Position numbers and translations under genes: made by a program. Under the pieces are notes generated by a model. It searched no databases. It was not told the DNA's origin and was given only the letters and a program-made list of their open reading frames with translations. Source: Ruminococcus sp. UBA1780 (lineage in GTDB: Bacteria > Bacillota > Clostridia > Oscillospirales > Ruminococcaceae). Taken from it: a stretch of 28,631 nt of DNA. Positions within the stretch are counted from its first letter, which is position 1, and the number at the start of each line of letters is the position of its first letter. Positions 23,946-28,631 of this stretch are shown here, piece by piece. Location of the stretch: the NCBI GenBank assembly GCA_002315235.1, contig DCGK01000046.1:1-28631 (forward strand), given 5' to 3'.

Positions 23946-25886
23946 ATGAGTGTAGAAATAGCTAAATCAGCAGGTTTCTGTTTCGGAGTTGACCGTGCTG
24001 TCAAGATGGTTTATGAGGAAATTGAAAAGGGCGGAAAGGTTGCAACCTTCGGGCCGATAATCCATAACACCAGTGTTGTTTCCGAGCTTGAATCAAAGGG
24101 AGTCAGAATTGTAAATGATCTCTCCGAGCTTCAGAGTGATGAAAGACTGATACTCAGATCCCATGGCGTTGGAAAATGTATATATGATAAACTTGATGAA
24201 ATGGGAAATGAATATATTGATGCAACATGTCCGTTTGTTGCGAGGATACATAAAATTGTTCAGGAACAGTCAGAACAGGGTAAAATTATACTTATTGCCG
24301 GAGACAGTAAGCATCCAGAAGTTGACGCAATTGTAAAACATTGTATCGGAGAGTGCTATGTTTTTGCCGATGAGAACGAATTGCAGGAAATTTTTCAAAA
24401 AAACTTGGGTTTTTTGAAAAAAAAGGTTGCAATTGTGGCCCAAACCACGTATAATATAATAGTGTGGAATAAATGTTTAGACATTATTCCGGATACCTTC
24501 AAGGATGTGACTGAAGTTTTCCAGACGATATGCAATGCCACATCAGCCAGACAGACTGCTGCTGTTGAGCTTGCAAGACGTTCTGATGTAATGATAGTAA
24601 TTGGCGGGAAACACAGTTCGAATACAATCAAACTGCACAGTGTATGCAGTGAGTATTGCCCTTCGTATCATATAGAGAGTTCGGATGAGCTTTACGATAT
24701 TGATCTGAACGGAGCGTCTGAGATTGGTGTCACAGCCGGAGCATCCACACCGGCTTATATAATTAAGGAGGTTATTCTAAAAATGAGCGAAATCCAGAAA
24801 AATCAGGAAGAAGACATTAACTTCGCGGAGGCACTTGAACAGTCCTTCAAGAAAATACATACAGGTGAAAGGATCAAGGGAATCATTGTTGCTGTAAACA
24901 ATTCTGAGGCAATTGTTGATATCGGCACAAAGCACACAGGCTTTATCAGCCAGTCAGAACTTACAAATGACCCTTCAAAGAAGCCTGCTGATGTAGTAAG
25001 CGTTGGCGAAGAAGTTGATCTCGTAGTAATCAAGATCAATGACCAGGACGGTATTGCAACTCTCTCAAAGAAGAAAGTTGACGAAATGGTTGGCTTTGAC
25101 AATATCGTTAAGGCTATGGAAGAAGAAAAGGTTCTCGAAGGTACAGTTCAGAGAGCTGTTAAGGGCGGCGTTATCGTTCTTGTTGACGGTGTAGGCGTTT
25201 TCGTTCCTGCTTCACACACAGGTCTCGGCCGTGATGAAGATATCGAAAAGCTCGTTAAGCAGCAGGTATCACTCAAGCTTATCGACGTTATCCCACAGAG
25301 AAGAAGAGCTGTTGGTTCAATCAAGCTCGTTCAGAAGACTATCAGAGAAGAAGCTCAGAAGAAGTTCTGGGAAGCTGCTGAAGTTGGCGCAACATACAAG
25401 GGTGAAGTTAAGTCAATCACTAACTACGGTGCATTCGTAGATCTCGGCGGAATTGACGGTATGGTTCACGTTTCAGAACTCTCATGGAAGAGAATCAAGC
25501 ATCCTTCAGAGGTTGTTAAGGTTGGCGATGTTCTTGAAGTTTACATCAAGGAACTCAACCAGGAAACCGGCAGAATCTCACTTGGCTACAAGAAGTCAGA
25601 AGACAATCCATGGGCTAAGTTCGCTGAATCATACAGCATCGGTGATGTAGTTAAGGCTACAATAGTTTCAATCACACCATTCGGCGCTTTCGCAAGCATC
25701 ATTGACGGTGTTGACGGTCTCATCCACATCTCACAGATTGCTAACCAGAGAGTTGACAACGTTAAGGATGTTCTCTCAGTTGGTCAGGAAGTTGATGCAA
25801 AGATCACAGAATGTGATATCGACAACAAGCGCGTAAGCCTTTCAATGCGTGCACTTCTCGCTGAAGATGCTGGCGAAGAAGAATAA
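23946..25886 (+). CDS. ispH: fused IspH (HMBPP reductase) - ribosomal protein S1
   Basis: Two proteins in one frame. Residues 1-279 are IspH, the last enzyme of the MEP isoprenoid pathway, with its three iron-sulfur cysteines: GFCFGV (Cys12), DATCPFV (Cys95) and TICNATSARQ (Cys196). Residues 280-646 are an S1 protein with four S1 RNA-binding domains (about 307-375, 393-458, 480-548, 564-632) and an acidic tail. This fusion is known in Clostridia. The second part uses the restricted codons of a highly expressed gene, the first part does not. In-frame ATG 24783 at the seam has AAGGAGGT before it, and a promoter-like pair lies at 24427-24460. A separate S1 of 367 residues is therefore likely to be made as well. 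A terminator follows at 25956-25996. Confidence 0.95.
   Translation: MSVEIAKSAGFCFGVDRAVKMVYEEIEKGGKVATFGPIIHNTSVVSELESKGVRIVNDLSELQSDERLILRSHGVGKCIYDKLDEMGNEYIDATCPFVARIHKIVQEQSEQGKIILIAGDSKHPEVDAIVKHCIGECYVFADENELQEIFQKNLGFLKKKVAIVAQTTYNIIVWNKCLDIIPDTFKDVTEVFQTICNATSARQTAAVELARRSDVMIVIGGKHSSNTIKLHSVCSEYCPSYHIESSDELYDIDLNGASEIGVTAGASTPAYIIKEVILKMSEIQKNQEEDINFAEALEQSFKKIHTGERIKGIIVAVNNSEAIVDIGTKHTGFISQSELTNDPSKKPADVVSVGEEVDLVVIKINDQDGIATLSKKKVDEMVGFDNIVKAMEEEKVLEGTVQRAVKGGVIVLVDGVGVFVPASHTGLGRDEDIEKLVKQQVSLKLIDVIPQRRRAVGSIKLVQKTIREEAQKKFWEAAEVGATYKGEVKSITNYGAFVDLGGIDGMVHVSELSWKRIKHPSEVVKVGDVLEVYIKELNQETGRISLGYKKSEDNPWAKFAESYSIGDVVKATIVSITPFGAFASIIDGVDGLIHISQIANQRVDNVKDVLSVGQEVDAKITECDIDNKRVSLSMRALLAEDAGEEE
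24427..24460 (+). promoter_or_regulatory. internal promoter candidate inside ispH
   Basis: TTGCAA (24427-24432) and TATAAT (24450-24455) are 17 bases apart; a second TATAAT overlaps at 24455-24460. It lies about 320 bases before the S1 start and directly after an AT-rich hairpin (24391-24423) and a run of eight A (24417-24424). It would allow S1 message without ispH. Confidence 0.45.
24765..24785 (+). promoter_or_regulatory. rpsA: internal ribosome binding site and start for free S1
   Basis: AAGGAGGT (24765-24772) is a nearly full complement to the 16S tail, ten bases before in-frame ATG 24783 (codon 280), exactly at the seam between IspH and S1. The resulting product would be a complete four-domain S1 of 367 residues. 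Confidence 0.7.
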
Positions 25887-25955
25887 TTCAGAACATAATC
25901 ATAATTATAGTGAATGCATTTATTTAATGCGTTTACAATGTGTTTTGATACTAAT

Positions 25956-25996
25956 CTCCGGATTCATATCACTGTGAATCCGGAGTATTTTTATTT
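25956..25996 (+). terminator. intrinsic terminator between rpsA and the Tet(M)-like gene
   Basis: CTCCGGATTCA and TGAATCCGGAG form a perfect 11-bp stem (25956-25966, 25975-25985) with an 8-base loop, followed by TATTTTTATTT. The ribosome site of the next gene begins at 25997, directly after the T-run. That gene's message must therefore pass through this hairpin or start inside it. Confidence 0.88.
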
Positions 25997-26010
25997 AAGG
26001 AGGAATCAAA

Positions 26011-28587
26011 ATGAAGCGGCTTGTTCTTGGAATTCTTGCACACGTTGACTCAGGCAAAACAACGCTGTCTGAAGGATTGCTGTACAGTTCGGGAGATATC
26101 AGAAAACCCGGAAGAGTAGATCATAAGACATCTTTTCTGGATACTCATACTGTTGAAAAAGAAAGAGGAATTACTGTATTTTCGAAGCAGGCAGTAATTC
26201 ATCTGGATAATACAGAAATAACTCTTCTGGACACACCGGGTCATATTGATTTCTCGGCTGAAACCGAAAGAACACTTCAGGTACTGGATTATGCAGTACT
26301 TGTCATAAACGGTTCTGACGGTGTTCAGAATCACACCAGAACACTCTGGAAGCTGCTTGAGAGATACAGCATACCTGTATTCATCTTCATTAACAAGATG
26401 GACCTTCCGGGCACAGACAAATCAGCCCTTATTGATGAAATGAAAAGAAAGCTCAGCTCAGGATGCTGCAGCTTTGATATTCCTGCTGATTCGGAAGAAT
26501 TCCTTGAAGAGGCTGCATCACATGACGAGGAACTTATGCAGGAATACTTCGATACTTCTTCGGTCAGTGAAGGCGGTCTGGTCAGGTGCATACGTGAGAG
26601 AAAGATTTTTCCGTGCTTTTTTGGTTCTGCACTGAAGCTTGACGGTGTTGACAGGTTTCTCAGAAGCATTGACCGGTTTACAGTTTCGCCCGTGGAGAAG
26701 CAGATTTTTTCTGCAAAGGTATTTAAGATTTCAGAGGATGATCAGGGCAACAGGCTGACACACATGAAGATTACCGGCGGAACGCTTAAGGTAAGGGAGA
26801 TAATTGACGGTCAGAAAATAAGCCATCTGAGAATATATTCCGGGGTAAAGTTTCAGCAGACTGAGGAAGCGTGCCAGGGAATGATAGTTGCTGCGACAGG
26901 ACTTACTGATACAGCGCCGGGGCAGGGACTGGGCGATGAGGAGGATTCTCCTTCAGGCTTTTTTGAGCCTGTTCTTACATACCGGGCTGAGCTTCAGGAC
27001 AGTGTAAATATTTCTGATGCGCTTAATGCGTTCAGAAAGCTTGAGAGTGAGGATCCGAAGCTTCATGTTATCTGGAGTGAACAGCTTAAGGAAATTCATG
27101 TTCAGGTGATGGGAGAGATGCAGCTTGATATTCTGAAAACTCTTCTTGATGAACGTTTCCACATGAATGTTCTTTTTACGCACGGAAATATAGCATACAA
27201 GGAAACAATAAAAACTGCGGCAGAGGGCGTCGGTCACTATGAACCGCTTCGGCACTATGCTGAGGTTCATCTTCTTCTTGAACCCGGTGAGCCGGGAAGC
27301 GGCATGGTTTTCGATACGGACTGCCGTGAGGAAATTCTGGATAAAAACTGGCAGAGACTTATACTCACTCATCTTTATGAAAAAACTCATACGGGTATTC
27401 TGACGGGTTCACCGCTTACGGATATGAAGATAACCGTGGTTTCCGGAAGAGCTCATCTTAAGCATACAGAGGGCGGTGATTTCAGACAGTCAACCTGGCG
27501 TGCAGTAAGGAACGGACTGAGATATGCAGAGTCTGTTCTTCTGGAGCCGTGGTATGAATACACTCTTGAGATTCCGTCAGAGCATGTGGGAAGGGCGATT
27601 TCCGACCTGACTAAAATGAACTGTACTTTTTCATCTCCGGAAATTGCAGGGGATACTGCGGTGCTGAGCGGAAAGGCACCTGTTGCTGCTGTCAGGGATT
27701 ATCATACGGAAGTTCTCGGATACACACACGGAAAAGGTATTTTTACATGTTCTCTGTGCGGATATGAACCGTGCCACAATGCCGAAGAGGTTATTGAACA
27801 GATGGCTTACAATCCTGACAGTGACACGGAGAATTCTTCAGATTCCGTATTCTGTGCCCATGGGGCAGGCTTTGTTGTAAAATGGAATGAAGTCGGTGAT
27901 TACATGCATGTTCAGGGTATTCCCGGACTGAACTACGGCAGAAAAATATCAGAAGAAGCGGAAACGGAAGCTGCTGATGCCAGACCTGTAAACAAATTCA
28001 GGGGAAGCGTTGATCAGGATAAAGAGCTTATGGCTATTTTTGAGAAAGCATACGGCAAAACAGGTGAGGAAAGAAAACGAAATGCTTTCAGATCAAAGAA
28101 GGAAATTAAGGATATGAAAGTGAGCTTTAAAGCGAAACCGCTTCCTTCAGGGCCTGAGTATCTTCTTGTTGACGGATACAATATCATTTTTGCATGGGAT
28201 GAACTTAAAAGAATTTCAAAGGATAATCTTGACCTTGCGAGAAATATGCTTATAAATACCATGTGCAATTATCAGGGCGTTTACGGCTGTGAGGTTATAG
28301 TTGTTTTTGATGCATGGAAGGTTAAAGGCCAGACAAGGGAAACTGAACGTGTGGGGAACATAAATGTAGTATATACAAAAGAGGCTGAGACTGCTGATAT
28401 GTATATCGAGAAAACATCGCACGACCTTAGTAAGGAACACCGTGTCAGGGTTGCTACGTCAGACGGAATGGAGCAGCTTATAATTCTTGGAAACGGAGCG
28501 TTCAGAATTTCTGCTGCTGAACTTTATGAGGAAGTTCAGCTCGCTGAAAAACATATCAGGGATTATATTAAGGAAAATACAAAATAA
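26011..28587 (+). CDS. Tet(M)-like ribosomal GTPase fused to NYN/Rae1-like nuclease
   Basis: An 858-residue fusion. Residues 1 to about 640 follow the Tet(M)/EF-G plan: G1 AHVDSGKTT (Lys16), RGITV, DTPGHIDF, NKMDL, then domains II-V, with LLEPWYEYTLEIPSEHVGRA in domain V. The domain IV loop (478-492, ending GGDFR) replaces the Tet(M) YSPVSTPADFR loop. A Cys/His cluster (CSLCGYEPCHNAEEV, later VFCAHGAGF) could bind zinc. After a charged linker, residues about 715-858 form a NYN/PIN-like domain of the YacP/Rae1 type: LLVDGYNIIFAW (Asp721), VVFDAW (Asp767), ETADMYIE (Asp796), ATSDGMEQ (Asp818). Rae1 of Bacillus cuts mRNA in the ribosomal A site. A-site binding plus RNA cleavage is inferred. Resistance to tetracycline is possible but should not be assumed. 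AAGGAGG lies seven bases before the ATG. Confidence 0.9.
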   Translation: MKRLVLGILAHVDSGKTTLSEGLLYSSGDIRKPGRVDHKTSFLDTHTVEKERGITVFSKQAVIHLDNTEITLLDTPGHIDFSAETERTLQVLDYAVLVINGSDGVQNHTRTLWKLLERYSIPVFIFINKMDLPGTDKSALIDEMKRKLSSGCCSFDIPADSEEFLEEAASHDEELMQEYFDTSSVSEGGLVRCIRERKIFPCFFGSALKLDGVDRFLRSIDRFTVSPVEKQIFSAKVFKISEDDQGNRLTHMKITGGTLKVREIIDGQKISHLRIYSGVKFQQTEEACQGMIVAATGLTDTAPGQGLGDEEDSPSGFFEPVLTYRAELQDSVNISDALNAFRKLESEDPKLHVIWSEQLKEIHVQVMGEMQLDILKTLLDERFHMNVLFTHGNIAYKETIKTAAEGVGHYEPLRHYAEVHLLLEPGEPGSGMVFDTDCREEILDKNWQRLILTHLYEKTHTGILTGSPLTDMKITVVSGRAHLKHTEGGDFRQSTWRAVRNGLRYAESVLLEPWYEYTLEIPSEHVGRAISDLTKMNCTFSSPEIAGDTAVLSGKAPVAAVRDYHTEVLGYTHGKGIFTCSLCGYEPCHNAEEVIEQMAYNPDSDTENSSDSVFCAHGAGFVVKWNEVGDYMHVQGIPGLNYGRKISEEAETEAADARPVNKFRGSVDQDKELMAIFEKAYGKTGEERKRNAFRSKKEIKDMKVSFKAKPLPSGPEYLLVDGYNIIFAWDELKRISKDNLDLARNMLINTMCNYQGVYGCEVIVVFDAWKVKGQTRETERVGNINVVYTKEAETADMYIEKTSHDLSKEHRVRVATSDGMEQLIILGNGAFRISAAELYEEVQLAEKHIRDYIKENTK

Positions 28588-28599
28588 ACAGACAGTCTG

Positions 28600-28628
28600 A
28601 TGACCGGGTTCGTGCCCGGTCATTTTTT
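28600..28628 (+). terminator. intrinsic terminator after the Tet(M)-like gene
   Basis: ATGACCGGG and CCCGGTCAT pair over 9 bp (28600-28608, 28615-28623) around TTCGTG, followed by a T-run. It lies 12 bases after the stop codon and closes this single-gene unit. Confidence 0.92.
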
Positions 28629-28631
28629 AAT

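Noticed and set aside
26011..28587. Plain tetracycline resistance gene
   Set aside because: The GTPase part is Tet(M)-like, but the domain IV loop differs and a nuclease domain is fused, so resistance cannot be assumed from homology.
1..28631. CRISPR arrays, tRNA or rRNA genes, transposases, phage genes
   Set aside because: No regularly spaced repeats, cloverleaf sequences, rRNA-like segments or transposase/integrase motifs were found on either strand by reading.

Overview
The window reads as anaerobic Firmicutes (Clostridia) chromosome. It is gene-dense, has AGGAGG-type ribosome binding sites, and carries Clostridia-type neighbourhoods such as cmk - plsC - fused ispH/rpsA. I see no phage, plasmid, rRNA, tRNA or CRISPR locus. 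The right two thirds look most like Ruminococcus/Oscillospiraceae. The left third has a different codon style that recalls Lachnospiraceae. The taxonomic reading is inference; the codon shift is visible directly.

Left block (1-9160), all on the plus strand: argC, a MurJ/SpoVB-type flippase, a PHP phosphoesterase, a GNAT acetyltransferase, argJ, argB, argD and a secreted solute-binding protein. Together argC, argJ, argB and argD turn glutamate into N-acetylornithine and ornithine through the recycling acetyl pathway. ArgB has the N-terminal helix typical of arginine-inhibited kinases. Ile is mostly ATA and Leu mostly CTG here.

Boundary (9161-9256): codon habits change abruptly and no clear promoter or terminator is present. 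The solute-binding protein has no permease genes after it. This is either a contig chimera or a real insertion/rearrangement joint.

Middle block (9257-15043): an ABC-F ATPase of YbiT type with one intact and one degenerate ATP site; a GH25 lysozyme with one dockerin-like calcium loop, behind a perfect consensus promoter; a bidirectional terminator; and a minus-strand group of a DUF1836 regulator, an SPFH/prohibitin protein and thiamine pyrophosphokinase. The 427-base divergent region between DUF1836 and ftsK holds an 89-bp MITE-like palindromic element, a 21-bp palindrome, two promoters and four 10-bp-phased repeats. A 35-nt partial copy of the element sits on the stop codon of the lysozyme gene.

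Right block (15044-28631): a tight plus-strand operon of ftsK, ygiQ, a ComEC-like metallo-hydrolase, an rpiR-type regulator, a BaiN-type flavoprotein, cmk, plsC and an ispH-rpsA fusion. The fusion contains its own internal promoter candidate and a strong internal ribosome binding site for a free S1 protein. After a terminator comes a Tet(M)-like ribosomal GTPase fused to a C-terminal NYN/Rae1-like nuclease domain. That gene is the best candidate here for an undescribed system: a protein that could both clear the ribosomal A site and cut RNA there.
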